Shown: piece after piece, positions 40,316 to 51,246 of the stretch
Numbering within the stretch: position 1 is the stretch's first letter
Layout of the letters: each line of letters begins with the position of its first letter
Origin: Micrasema longulum
Lineage: Eukaryota > Arthropoda > Insecta > Trichoptera > Brachycentridae
Direction: 5' to 3'
Assembly (NCBI GenBank): GCA_022494885.1
Contig: JAGVSM010004936.1
Coordinates: 1 to 64,000, forward strand
Length of the DNA stretch: 64,000 nucleotides
The notes under the pieces: generated by a model
Told to the model about the DNA's origin: nothing
What the model saw: the letters and a program-made list of their open reading frames with translations, nothing else
Databases searched by the model: none
Position numbers and translations under genes: made by a program

Positions 40316-41075
40316 CCAAGTGACTTGCTCTTCAAAGAATTCAGAGTACTGAATATTATTCAACAGTATATATTGAGAACGGCAGTGGTTACACACATAA
40401 AGAGAGACATTTACCCAAGCGTCAACCACAACCATAATACAAGATACTCTACTAGGGATCTGATACTAAGTGAAGGGGTCAACACTGTTCTGGCATCGAG
40501 ACAACACTATTACGTAGTCAAAAAGGTCCATAACCTTTTGCCAGAATCGTGGAAAGACGGGAGTGTTGTCAAGTTACGGAAGGTGTTGACCTCGCTCTTT
40601 CATGACATTGGTCGTAGGGAGTCAGAAAAGTTGACGCATGCCACGGATTGGAGAACCTTACTGGATGTCAAAAATAAAATATAAAAAATAAGGAATAATT
40701 AAAAAAAAAATATTTATAGATGACAACCATGAAGTTTCGCATAAATAAATTATCTATGTTTTTATGAATGTATGTATGTGTATGCGCATGGGTGTATGTA
40801 CGTATGTGTGTATGTACATGTATATATATGTGTATATTTATATATATTTATATATATGTGTGTATATATGTGTATGTCTGTATGTATATGAATCAAAATG
40901 TGTATCCGAATAAGTTTATATTTTGTTTGTCTGTGCTCTATATAAATTTGTCAACTTTTATATTATATCAAAATGTAATTGCCTAGCTTGGAACGGGGTA
41001 TGTACCCTTGTTAGCTGGGCAAAGTGAACATGGAATTGTATTTTGATAAAGAGTGTGAATAAATAAATAAATAAT
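40316..41075 (+). mobile_element. Non-LTR family H, C-terminus and 3' UTR, copy 1
   Basis: The frame 40325-40684 encodes LFKEFRVLNIIQQYILRTAV, HNHNTRYSTRDLILSEG, YYVVKKVHNLLPESWKD and LTSLFHDIGRREFEK-like residues, ending LLDVKNKI. 'NHNTR......L......V......Y....KL.N.LP' is the non-LTR ORF2 end. The 3' UTR includes a TGTATG-rich tract (40765-40890) and finishes with ACGGGGTATGTACCCTTGTT, AGCTGGGCAAAGTGAACATG and an AATAAATAAATAAATAA tail. A second copy lies inverted at 46535-47018. Confidence 0.8.
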
Positions 41076-41890
41076 GTAAAATCGGAACATATCTATGAAT
41101 CTGAAATATGAAAACATAAAAAATAAAACAAACAAAATATTGTGCAAAAGAAAAAAATATGCGGTCGCTGAGAGTTTTGTCGAAAGGGTATTTGAGCATT
41201 GTTTTTCTTTCACAACTGCACGTCGGACTGATGCCTAACTAAAATCGTCAAAATGAATTATTTTAATTTACTTTATATTTTTTTGTTGTAAATTATTATG
41301 GCTTAACACGGGCACAGCCTAAAAAGCCATAAGATGTTGGTGAAAGTTCGCGCTCAGCCACCGTACGGGCTGGGCGTGAAATATAGTTCCTCTCCAACCG
41401 TAGCTTATAATCTTATAATAAATCTGAAAATAAGTTGTTATATGTTAGAAAACAATGAGTTAATGTTTATAAATCGTTAGTGTGTAGTAGTGTAGTCATG
41501 TTTCAACAAACAGTGGAAAAAAGAAGACTATTTATTTAATAGCATTGTTTTATACTTTATTCTTAACAAAATATGTGACAAATAGTAAACAATGGAAACT
41601 TACAAAAAGAGTGCGTCTGTAACCTTAAAATCATAAAATTTTATATGAATCCTTTAAAACCGTTTAGGAATGCAGTTTTTGACGCGAAAGTACCTAAATT
41701 TTGCTATTTAGAACACTACACCCATAATTAATAAATTACAACAGTGCTACTAAAAGTGAACTGACATTTATTGATAAATACATAATATTTTAAATATCTG
41801 CCTTCTAATAATATACAAAATGATAAATCAAACCTCTCATATGCGCGTTTGTGTAATATTCATGTAAAAAAGTGAATTTGAATAGGAATT
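41076..41890. other. Unassigned sequence
   Basis: No gene or shared repeat was recognised. Two overlapping minus-strand frames near 41000-41210 are AT-driven. Confidence 0.3.
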
Positions 41891-41931
41891 TTGCGTCTCA
41901 TAAAACGAAATAATACGGACCAAAATGGACA

Positions 41932-42600
41932 CCAAGTCATTGGAACAAAAGGCATAATAGTACTACACACGTGCGTTTCCAGAAACTATCTACCAGCCAG
42001 CGGGCCACATGGCGACGATATCTACCTACTGTCTACAAAAGCTTCTTTTCGGACATCTATCTCCTTTTGTTAACCATGGAGTTGAAACAGTGTTTGATTT
42101 ATTTAGTTTTTTATTGCTTACTTCTAGGCATGAACACTTGACCATTTTACTACTATACTCTATTTTTTATAAATTTATTGATATTGTTTTAACTTTGCTG
42201 GAATTCCTCTCATCCATGCGCTTTGTAGCTGCACGACGATTGGTTATCTAGCTTTCATATATCAACTGTAAAATACCTAAATTTTGTAAACGGGGTCTAG
42301 AATTCTAATCGTCTATGCGCTTAGTAGCTGCAAGGCGTGTTGTAATCTTACTCCTTTTTATTATTCATATTATTTTATTTTTTTTATACACTAAATTTAT
42401 TTGTCAATTTTTAAAATGTGTAAATGGGGGCTAAATTTCTAACGGTCTATGCGCTCTGTAGCTGCAAGACGTTCTGTAATCTAGCTCCTATCTGTTATAT
42501 TTTTTATTGATCTTGATTGAAAACGAGGAACTAGAATCCCAACCGTCCAAGCGCTCTGTAGCTGCAAGACGTACTGGGATATTTATTAATTGTACAGCGC
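41932..42600 (+). repeat. Dispersed repeat block R, uninterrupted copy with tandem units
   Basis: Aligns, inverted, with 2750-4253. It contains four imperfect units spaced about 98-133 bp apart, at roughly 42215, 42315, 42448 and 42547. Each carries the motif CGCTCTGTAGCTGCAAGACG, a preceding CTAGAATTCTAACCGTC-like stretch and a following TAATCTAGCTCCT. Units vary in spacer sequence. The stretch 42009-42180 can be read as FVNHGVETVFDLF and LLLTSRHEHL. Class unknown. Confidence 0.65.
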
Positions 42601-42775
42601 CCTTGAGGTGATTTTCACAAAAATGGCGCTTTATAAATTATCCAATTATATATGTGAATATGTATACGTATACAGATGTAATTTGAAATGAATAAATAAA
42701 TGATTAATTAATTGTATTTTCAAAATCAATATAAATATTGAGGAGAAATATTTACATAAACAATTTAAAAAAAGA

Positions 42776-42955
42776 AATTATTAAAAAATGTGTCGCTAGA
42801 AAAACGCGACATGTTTGGCCTTGATAATTGTGACATCAATATTTGTGAAATTTAAACAGTCACAGAGTTCAAAATTTACATGAATCGTGACGTATTAGGG
42901 GCGTGGCCAAAGCAACGACAGTTTTCGCGGGAATTCGAAATTTTAAATATAAAAA
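42776..42955 (-). repeat. Dispersed repeat E, copy 2
   Basis: Inverted partner of 28755-28945: AACGCGACATGTTTGGCCTT, then CATGAATCGTGACGTATTAG, then GGGCGTGGCCAAAGC and ACAGTTTTCGCGGGAATTCG. Confidence 0.65.
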
Positions 42956-43540
42956 TATTTTTTTATTTTATTTTTATTTTCTTTTATTCCTGAAACTAAC
43001 AGTACATTTACAAAGTTTAATATTTTACACAATTAGACTTAATTCTAATGGACTAGTGAAGTTTCCATATTATAAAGCAATTATATGTAAGGTTAATTAT
43101 GAAAGTATAAAAAAGAGAAGGAAAAAGAAAAACATAAATGAAAGTTGTTTAACAATTAAAATTTAAGTGAAAAAAACATATTTTAAAGTTTGTAGTTTGT
43201 AGTGAGTATTTACAAATGGAAATGGAAATATTATTAAAGATGAAGAAAATTTGTAAGAGTAATTAAAAATTAAGAATTGAAATAAAGAATGAAAAACATG
43301 CTCAGATGTAAAAATAAAATAAAATAGTAAGAACATTTTAAAAAAAAAAGGAAAAACATAAATATACACATATTTATTTTAAGGGATTCAAAGAAACGAT
43401 GAGAAGAATCTTTAAGTGAAATATAAGACAAAAGTGGTAGTAATTCTTTTTTCTCTACTCTGCAGTATTTTATACGGCGCCCATTAATTTTAAATGATTA
43501 AAAACCCGGTATTTTCCTAATGTAGCCGAAATATACGTTT
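42956..43540. other. AT-rich sequence, nothing recognised
   Basis: Short AT-driven frames only. No gene supported. Confidence 0.3.
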
Positions 43541-44389
43541 TTATTGAATTTACTACAAATATTATTTTTGTTATGTACCTATGTCGTAACATTTGACCCG
43601 CGAATTTTGATAACGCAATCTAATTTAGTAATAAAATTACTAGAGGAGATGTACCTTATATGGCATACGATTGAAACATTTTTGTACACGCAGGATACCA
43701 GACACATCACAAGCGCCAAAGACAGCGATTACATCTTTGTGTGTTACAGATTTGATATTTACGTAAGATTCACTATATTATTTTTCAATATTTTTTCTTC
43801 ACAAAATTTTCAATCTGTTTCTGATCGACAAAATAGTCCGTTTTTGTTTTCATAATGTTTTGAAGTTAAATTTAAGTAGATTTAATTATTTGGATATTTT
43901 TGTTTGTTTTGATCTTGTTCCAAATATGGGATATCTTGACTACCTTTAGGTGTAAAGAAAAATGTCTCATATTAGAAACATTGTTTCTAATATGGAATTC
44001 TAGAAGAACTAATTATATTGTTATTTTTCAGGTTGTATTAAGGTTCCAGATTTCTTATAAAACAGAACTGGAAGGCTTGCAAAATAAAAGGGACAGTGAA
44101 AAAATGTACGGAGTAAAAAAGGAAAAGTGGACCCAGTGCATTGTCTGCCATCTTGCTACCATATTGAGTGTTCGGTGGTCGATAATATCGATTTTATATG
44201 TTATTGTTGTATGCAACATTAAAAATTCTCGTATCCCATATTAGGCGCACTTTTTAGAAAACAGATTTTTCTGTCGCTTTTTAAAAATATTTCGATGACA
44301 TTTCGAGTTCCATAATAATGTTTCAAAATATTAAAACAATTTGATTATAAAAATATAATAATAATGGCTGTTTAACGTGTACCTATATC
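43541..44389 (+). other. Two small open frames of unknown status
   Basis: Frames of 103 codons (43544-43855) and 114 codons (43900-44244) follow each other on the plus strand, 44 bp apart. The first opens with a hydrophobic MNLLQILFLLCTYVV stretch. The second has no motif. Neither shows a recognised domain, and base composition is like the surroundings, so both may be chance. A palindrome CATATTAGAAA-CATTG-TTTCTAATATG lies at 43968-43994. Confidence 0.25.
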
Positions 44390-45655
44390 AATAACTGCAT
44401 GAAATAACTGAAAGGCTTAAGAATGGGAGCAAAACTGGGTGATTTAAATATCAATTGTCTTTTGTATGCTGACGATGCTGTACTTCTTGCTAACAACAAA
44501 GAGGAACTGCAATTCTTGGTAACAAAGGTCTACGATGTATGCAAGAGAAGCGATTTGCTGATGAATGTCGATAAATCGAATGTGATGGTTTTTGAAAGAA
44601 ATGAAAGTATGACTAAATGTGAAATCACTGTGAATGGAGTTGTACTAAAAAAAGTAGAGGAATTTGTGTATCTTTGAAGTATGTTCACTAGGGATGGAAT
44701 GACTGAGAAAGGTATTGAAAGGAGGGTGAGTGCCGGCAACAGAGTAAACGGTGCACTTAAATCGACCTTGGCAAATAAATGTTTGTCACAAGAGGCAAAA
44801 TTGGCAGTTCACAACGGAGTCCTGGTCCCGTCCATGATGTATGGAAGCGAAGTAATCGGCGGCCTCCGTGGTATAGTGGTCAAGACGCTTGACTCACGCA
44901 CGGAAGGTTCCGGGTTCGATTCCCGGTGAGAACACAAAATTAAAATGTGATTTTTCTCAAGCCTGGGTGCTCTGTGATGTAATTCACCACTGTAATTAGG
45001 CCTCCTGGCCTGTTGTAGTGCAAAAAAAAAAAACTGTAAAAAAAAATAATGTATGAATGGACTTTACATTTTTTTTTTTTTTGCACAACAGGCCAGGGCC
45101 CCTGAAACCAGTGAGTACCGGAAACGAAAAAATGACCTGGCCACAGTACTCACCAGTCAAACAGAGCTGCTAATTATTGAAAGTCGATCTTATTTCCACG
45201 ACCGCCAAACTGAAAAACAGGGATGAAAGTAGGCTGAATGCTGTCGAAATGCGATCTCTCAGGTGAAAGTGTGGTAAAACTATGTACGATAGACGCACAA
45301 ATGTTGAGATCCGTACATTATGTAAGGCTGAGACAAGCATTATCGACAAAATCAAGAAATGAGCTCTGCGCTGGTTTGGACATGTAGAACAGAACGAATG
45401 GACAGCGAAAGAACGGCTAAGAATATTTACAATGCGAATGTTGATGAGTGCAGAAATATAGGAAGACCGAGAAAGACATGGCATGACCAAATCCAACAAA
45501 GTCAAAAGTCGGAATAATCGGCGCGCGTGCATGAGAAGATGTATTAATGTACAGGAAGCGAGATCTGTATGCAAAGATAGAGTGTTGTGGCGTTCTATCC
45601 TCTTTGCCTACCCTTACGAGGAAACGGCTTGCTGGTTTGTAATAATAATAAAATA
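44390..45655 (+). mobile_element. Non-LTR family A, copy 3, split by a SINE
   Basis: The longest family A copy. The frame 44423-44677 encodes GAKLGDLNINCLLYADDAVL LANNKEEL with the catalytic YADD, then LLMNVDKSNVMVF and EEFVYL. A stop and shift lead to RDGMTEKGIERRVSAGNRVN, SQEAKLAVHNGVLVPSMMYG and SEV at 44855. A tRNA-derived SINE interrupts (44857-45205). Coding resumes with LKNRDESRLNAVEMRSLR, KCGKTMYDRRTNVEIRTLCK and RPRKTWHDQIQ, ending near CTTACGAGGAAACGGCTTGC and a TAATAATAATAAAA tail. Several stops and shifts make it inactive. Confidence 0.85.
44857..45205 (+). mobile_element. tRNA-derived SINE family 3 inside family A
   Basis: The head at 44860-44932 contains GGCCTCCGTGGTATAGTGGT (A box), then CAAGACGCTTGACTCACGCA, and CCGGGTTCGATTCCCGG, a perfect 5-bp T-arm stem with its loop and B box. 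The acceptor ends do not pair, so this is a SINE head, not a tRNA gene. The body reads GCCTGGGTGCTCTGTGATGT and ends in A-rich sequence near 45020-45050. Then an inverted TTTTTTTTGCACAACAGGCC mirrors GGCCTGTTGTAGTGCAAAAA. It separates MYGSEV from LKNRDESR of the host element. Confidence 0.75.
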
Positions 45656-46534
45656 TGCATAAGATCTATGGTTCAGTTCCAAGAGTGTCGAAAATGAAAT
45701 AATAATATTATTAATATTATTTGAATTTTAAATTTAGTAGGTACACGTGGGTTATCATTGTGGTGATCACGTATGAGTTACTGATTTATGTTAAGCGATT
45801 TGCGCCATGATAGTCCCTTTGCGTCTCTTCCCATATCAAGACATGTTGCCCACGCCGCGTACGAGTCACCAATGTGTGAGGGTAAAATCAAATCACATAG
45901 TCCCGTTGTATCACGTTACATGTCAATAATGTGTGGTATCTGTTATAGCTTGAACGCCCGAACGACAATCTGAAAATATTTTTACAATAACCCATCTCTC
46001 TGGTGGTATCATTAATAACCATTCGAGAGCTTCTCGTATTGCTAGTAGTACTACCTTATATTTACTGTCTGCATTACGCGATGGGTCAGCTCGTAAAGTA
46101 ATGCAGACTATAATATTGTCAAATAAATACAGATGTAAATAGGGCTAATGATATTGAATAAGTATTTTCACATCAAGAGATATTGTTATTTAAACAAAAA
46201 AATGGTGCTCACCTGTATGGATAAAGATACAGCTATGAAAGCAGTTAGTACTGCCACGTGCAATATCGACCCCATGTCGACTACTATAACAGCCCTTTCT
46301 TTAGTCTTTATCGCTGAAGTAAAATGATTTCACTGTTTTATGAAGTCCAAAATAGCAGCGGTAAATGACCATTACATCTGGAAAAAAGAAACGTTATTTC
46401 AATAAAAGAAAATCACACAAAGGTGCAAAAATAAACAAGTACGTAACCACACTTTCGATAAAAAATATATTTATATTTATTTATTATCGCTTGGTTATCT
46501 CCGTTTTGGCTCTTTGGGAACAATCCGAGCTTTT
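45656..46534. other. Unassigned sequence
   Basis: A 61-codon plus-strand frame at 45788-45973 and others here carry no recognised motif. No shared repeat was noticed. Confidence 0.3.
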
Positions 46535-47018
46535 TATTTTTTTATTTATGCATTTTATCATATTATATACATTTTTTGTACACTTTTCCCAGCTAACAAG
46601 GGTACATACCCTGTTCAAAGCTAAGCAATAACATTTTAATACACAATAATAATTTAGAAGTTAATAGAAAGAACAGACAAAATATAAACTTACTAGTAAA
46701 CACATATTGATACATACATATATAAACATATATACATACATGAACATATATATATATATATATATATATATACAAATATCTATATACACATATACATATA
46801 TCCATACGCACACACGTACATACATACATAAAAGATACATAATTTAATTAATGTATGCGAAACTTCACGATTGCCTTTTGTATTTTTCTCATTATTCATT
46901 ATTTTTATATATTGTTTTTTTACATCCAGTAAGAATCTCCAATCCGCGACATGAATCAACCTCTCTAACTCCCTACGACCAATGTCATGAAAGAGCGAAG
47001 TCAGCACATTTTTCAACT
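46535..47018 (-). mobile_element. Non-LTR family H, minus copy
   Basis: The minus strand reads KNVLTSLFHDIGRRELERLI, HVADWRFLLDVKKQYIKI and then the 3' UTR with a TATG-rich tract including an AT run at 46748-46772. It ends GCTTTGAACAGGGTATGTAC, CCTTGTTAGCTGGGAAAAGT and an AAATAAA tail. It is collinear with 40560-41060. The 5' truncation is at about 47018. Confidence 0.75.
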
Positions 47019-47048
47019 CGACACACTAACGGGTATTTTAAAATCTAT

Positions 47049-47430
47049 ATATATATAAATATATATATAAATGTCAATGTTTGTATGTGTGTCCTCGATT
47101 GGCTGAATAACTACTGGACCGATTTGCGTGCGGTTTTCAGCGAAATGTAGATCTTTGCTGCGAGCATATTTATAACTTTTAATATCGTAAATTTATTAAG
47201 TAGAAAAAAAGGAGGGAGCTTAAATGTTTCATCCTTCACCTGGGCTACGAAGAATGTTATTTTGTTTGCATAAAAAAAGTTTGTTTTTGAATGTTTACAA
47301 ACAACTTTTATTTTTATCGATCCCAATCAGATTATTTTCTTAAATTCCTTATAATTTCTACCCATTTATTCCCCAAGACTGGATTTTTGGTAAAACTAAA
47401 ATAATATTAACTGACATTTGGAATTCAATC
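47049..47430 (+). repeat. Dispersed repeat S, inverted copy
   Basis: ACTGGACCGATTTGCGTGCG, TTTTCAGCGAAATGTAGATC, AAAGTTTGTTTTTGAATGTT, CCTTATAATTTCTACCCATT and TGGAATTCAATCATAAACAA occur in the same order as at 36870-37400. An ATATAT run starts the copy. Confidence 0.65.
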
Positions 47431-48399
47431 ATAAACAAATACATAGGCTCCTACTTATCAACGGAAAGTTACACCATGAAAAAAAACCGAACATGTTTAT
47501 TTGCTTTTGTAATAGCATTATGAAGCAAACTTTGTGAGTATATTAATAATGTTTTAACCTGAAAGGAAATGCGGTCTTACTTTTCTTCATACAACGTATT
47601 TTCACCCTGGGTTATGGCACTATAAATATTTACCATCAGTGCGTCTCAATAGTTTTGCTTTATTGATAAATTGTTTACTATGGGAACTAGATCCATCTAA
47701 AATCCCGGAAAAATGCCGTTTTATCCGCTGTCTTCGGGCGCACGGTACACAAATATTATAATATGAAATATGACGTATCAACACAAATACTTTTATTCTG
47801 TCTAAAAAAAACAACAAAATCGGTTCAGTTTTGAGGTACGGAAAACGGGACAACGTAACGTCAATTTTGTCTATTTTAGTTAGGCATAAAAGGTCCGACA
47901 TGCAGCTGTCTTTAACGCAAGTATCGGGGGGGGGGGGCATCTGCAAGACAGTGACAGAAAAACAATATTCAATTATCTGTTTATCAAAATGTACATCTAC
48001 TACCTGCATCTAATTAATTATTGTTGGTTGTGAATTTTTACAAAGAAATATAAATGTTCATGGAAGCAGAAAGAGAGGGAGGAAAGTAGAGTTGGAGCTA
48101 TACAATGTCTTCTCCCTTTTAAGTACTTTTTATTTAATATTCATATTTTTACTTTTTTAGAACTTAATTATTTTTTTTCCCTTTTCCTCATGCATTCATA
48201 ATAAATTAGTGTGAAATCTGTAATTGGTATTATTTAAAAAAAAAAATCTTTTGTACCTTGTATTAATGTAAAGACTTTATGATTTCCTTAAAAAAAAAAT
48301 ATAAAAAAAACGAAAACTCTGAAAAACAAAAATCGAACTTTCGATTGTGTTCATTAAATCTATATACGACTTTATTATATTTTTTTAAGCCCATCAACG
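47431..48399. other. Unassigned sequence with one 129-codon frame
   Basis: A minus-strand frame at 47620-48009 (MQVVDVHFDKQIIEYCFSVT onward, containing CARRQRIKRHFSGILDGSSS) has no domain I recognise. It passes through a 10-base G run at about 47928 that yields PPPP. It may be chance or an old element. The rest is AT-rich, with A and T homopolymers near 48160 and 48240. Confidence 0.25.
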
Positions 48400-48850
48400 G
48401 GCTTATTAAATCCCTAACAGATTGGCATTAATGAGTATATTATATAATTACACTTAATCTAAACAATCTTAAAATCTATTTAAATTTACAAAAGTATAAT
48501 TATGGCATAAACTAGACGGACATGGTAAGTGTGTCATCGCGAACAAGGAGTGACAACACCGCTTGCTTCTTGAATGCTTGCCTTTGCTGTAGGAATACAT
48601 CGACAGCACCATTTAATTATATTTTGTACACTGTTCTGAGGATCCTTGGCAGAGGGAAAAAGAATCCGATGCTGGTTTTATAATTTCCCACTGCAAAGAC
48701 AGCATTAGTACGCAAGTTACGGCGAGGAACATTACGGTTAACTTGAGCAAGAATATCATGGGCATCTATACAGTTAGATATTAATTTGTGGAAGAATATC
48801 AAACCCCTCTGAATTCTAAACTGAAGATATGAACGTACTCTAGACGATCA
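48400..48850 (-). mobile_element. Non-LTR ORF2 C-terminus and 3' UTR
   Basis: Minus strand 48617-48840 reads FIYFQ-like residues, then MIFFHKLISNCIDAHDILAQ, VNRNVPRRNLRTNAVFAVGN and RILRTVYKI, stopping at 48617. 'I....D...IL..V..NVPRR.LR' is the non-LTR C-terminus. The 3' UTR contains TAATAAGCCCGTTGATGGGC (inverted relative to plus), like other tails in the window. Truncated. Confidence 0.7.
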
Positions 48851-48911
48851 TAATAGTTAATTATGAAAGTAAAGTAAGTATATCCAATTCTAAATATTAA
48901 CTAACTAACTT

Positions 48912-49160
48912 ACTAACCATCACGCCATTTCCCCAGGGGGGTAGGCAGAGAGGATAGAACGCCACACCACTCTGTCCTGGCACACTTCCTTTACTTCCTT
49001 CACATTCATACATCTTCTCATGCACGCACGTCGATTATTCCGACTTTTCACATGACCACTTTCAAGAATTTGTTGTACTTGATCATGCCATGTCTTTCTC
49101 GGCCTTCCTCGACTTCCACAACCAGACACATTCGCATCATAAATCTTTTTAGCCGTTCTT
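48912..49160 (-). mobile_element. Non-LTR family A, copy 4
   Basis: The minus strand reads DDERTAKKIYDANVSGCGSR, GRPRKTWHDQVQQILESGHV, KSRNNRRACMRRCMNVKEVK and VWRSILSAYPPGEMA, an open frame. It ends GGGGAAATGGCGTGATGGTT with a GTTAGTTAGTT tail. It is shorter than copy 1 and begins abruptly at the junction with another RT remnant near 49160. Confidence 0.8.
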
Positions 49161-49460
49161 TCATCATCATCAAATATTAACGATTTAAAAAATTTACGTT
49201 GCACCGATTCAATCATATAAATGAATATTATAATTAGGAGACCATATTATAGAATTAAATTCAAGCAAGCTACGAACAAATGATTTGTATAATCTAACTG
49301 CAATTTTTGTATAATCTAACTGCAGCTTTTAAATGTCTTAGATATTCGCAAAATAAATCCACAAATTTTGGACGCTTTCTTGGAAATGTGATCAATGTGC
49401 TGGTTGACTTAATACTCAAATCTAGCAATAGCAAAGTATTGCTGGGTTTAGCTCATAATA
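49161..49460 (-). mobile_element. R1/jockey-like RT remnant adjoining family A
   Basis: Minus-strand reading across frames gives KASKICGFILRISKTFKS, YKSFVRSLLEFNSIIWSPNY and IESVQRKFFKSLIFD. 'FVRS.LE..S.IWSP.Y....I..VQ.KF' is a conserved block of jockey/R1-type RTs. An 18-bp direct duplication (TTGTATAATCTAACTGCA) at 49285-49324 and frame breaks show decay. It runs straight into family A copy 4. Confidence 0.65.
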
Positions 49461-49869
49461 AATAAAAATCAATGATGGCAAAAAAAATAACTTTAAAACA
49501 CAAGTATCTGTCATCTATTGGTACAATATCGGATATTGAATACATCTAAGTAATTATGTATATATTACCCGCGTTCGTGTTACATTACATATTGTGTAAT
49601 GAATATTGATGCAATTTCCACTTTTGTTACATACCGTGTATTACAATTACGGCGCAATTTTCTTTTTAGTCAAAACAATAGAATCTAATCACATGTTACA
49701 ATGTATTGGAATAATTTCACCAGAGTAGTGATTTTCTTTTCATGATTCTTGACAATAGTATGAATGCAAAAATTCCCGACTGCATTCTTTTTTATTTAGT
49801 TTTAGTTTATTAAGCTAAATTTTATTTAATGTTGACAAAATAAATTTAATTATAATTGACATGCGAGTT
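49461..49869. other. Unassigned sequence
   Basis: No gene or shared repeat recognised. Confidence 0.3.
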
Positions 49870-50335
49870 TACAAATTACAACAGGGGTGGAAAGCATTTT
49901 AGGGAAGGGAATATGGAAGTCTAGGCATTTACACTACTTATGACCTATCATCAACTAGTTTAAGTGGCCACTTTACACACTGCGTAACATTCTACAAACA
50001 TTTTCACAAACTCAAATATTATAATAGAACCAACTGGTCCAAGAAGAAGTGTAAAAATTTGAAAATTGTTTTCAGGCCTAGTATGTGAAATAATTCGATC
50101 ATGTGAATCTCGTCACAATAATAAAGATTTCAGCTCTTTATCTTTACTAAAATAACAGATGGAAGAAATTTGGATGTTCAAACGTAGGCAAAATGGTAAA
50201 TGTTAGACAGTGTGTAAAGTAACCACTTAAACCAGCCTATGACAGGTCATTAGCTCTGTAAATGCCTAGACTATTAAGATTAACAAATTTCAAAAGAGTA
50301 GGAGAATATTTAAGATAAGGAAATATGGAAGTCTA
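49870..50335. mobile_element. rep-A foldback family, long diverged copy
   Basis: Left part AAATTACAACAGGGGTGGAA, then GGGAATATGGAAGTCTAGGC and a mutated core. Middle TTTCAGGCCTAGTATGTGAA and AAAGATTTCAGCTCTTTATC. Right part (inverted) AACCAGCCTATGACAGGTCA, then AATGCCTAGACTATTAAGAT and another GGAAATATGGAAGTCTAC. It holds two oppositely oriented cores. Confidence 0.7.
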
Positions 50336-50647
50336 CTCATATCATATAAAAAAAAAACTTCATATGCTTTTTTAATATGTCTATTTTTATCAAAATTATG
50401 TTTATTTTACATTGAAGGTTTAATTTTTTTATTTTATTTTTATTTATTATTAAGATTTACATACATATTTGTATATGTATTAAAGAGAAGAGAAATAAGA
50501 AGAAACAGAATTACTTTTATTTATTTTTTTACATTTGCAATCCAGAATTTGTCACCCAACTACACAATAGTTTGTTTAAGGGTAACAAATTGTGAATTTA
50601 CTGGTTTGCAATAGAAAGTAATGATAAAGATATACAAAATATATTTG
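50336..50647. other. AT-rich sequence with minus-strand tail
   Basis: TTTATTTTTATTTATTATTA at about 50440 may be a minus-strand retroelement tail. No gene. Confidence 0.3.
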
Positions 50648-50649
50648 TA

Positions 50650-50993
50650 AAGGATGTCCTTTAAACCCTGTCACATCCGAAACCACGATGATCAGTATGG
50701 TCAAGAAGACATATTAGCATATTTAAAAAAATATGTAGAAAATTTTTTTTTTTTATTAAAACTGTTGCTTACTTCTGCAGGGGAGAAGTGAGGAAAGCGT
50801 GGCACAGTATCAAACTCCTCTCTTCCCCCTCCTCGTTTCTCCCCCGCAGAAGTAAGCAACCATTTGCTTTATTTGATTTTTTATTTTTTATTTATTTTTT
50901 CTTTCAAAAAAAATATTTTAATGTGCCAATATATCTTCTTGCTCATCCCGATCATCGTGGTTTCGGATGTGACAGGGTTTAATGAACACCCTG
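50650..50993. mobile_element. TA-flanked hairpin MITE
   Basis: The 344-bp element is flanked by TA on both sides (50648-50649, 50994-50995). Outer arms match inverted: AAACCCTGTCACATCCGAAA then CCACGATGATC on the left, its complement at 50940-50982 on the right. The termini read AAGGATGTCC and CAGGGTGTTC. An inner 15-bp stem GTTGCTTACTTCTGC (50764-50778, partner 50846-50860) encloses a CT-rich loop. TA targets and CAGGGTG termini fit Tc1/mariner-type MITEs. Non-coding. Confidence 0.75.
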
Positions 50994-51246
50994 TATAAAA
51001 AATTACACTAACCATTGAGGAGAAATTAAAAATATATTTTGTGTGGAGTATATCATTAAAAAAATGTAGTAGTAATGGTGGATATTTTTGCACCACCTTT
51101 AAAGCTTTTACTCTGGTTTTGATAGCTCCTTCCCAGCTCAATATTATATCTGTTAATGTGGACTGTACAAGGTTCCATAAAGATTGGAATAATGAGATTA
51201 ATTTGGTCCAAAAGTTATGATTTTTACTTCTTTTTTATTAAGAATA
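50994..51246. other. Short unassigned stretch
   Basis: AT-rich, no gene. Confidence 0.3.

Noticed and set aside
44860..44932. Possible functional tRNA gene
   Set aside because: The A and B boxes and T arm are good, but the two acceptor ends do not pair and SINE body sequence follows directly. It is a SINE head.
46593..46829. YIYIYIYIYV-type frame on the minus strand
   Set aside because: It comes from the AT and TATG microsatellites in the family H 3' UTR.
47620..48009. 129-codon minus-strand frame as a gene
   Set aside because: No recognisable domain, passes through a G10 homopolymer, and its composition matches the surroundings; kept only as an unassigned stretch.
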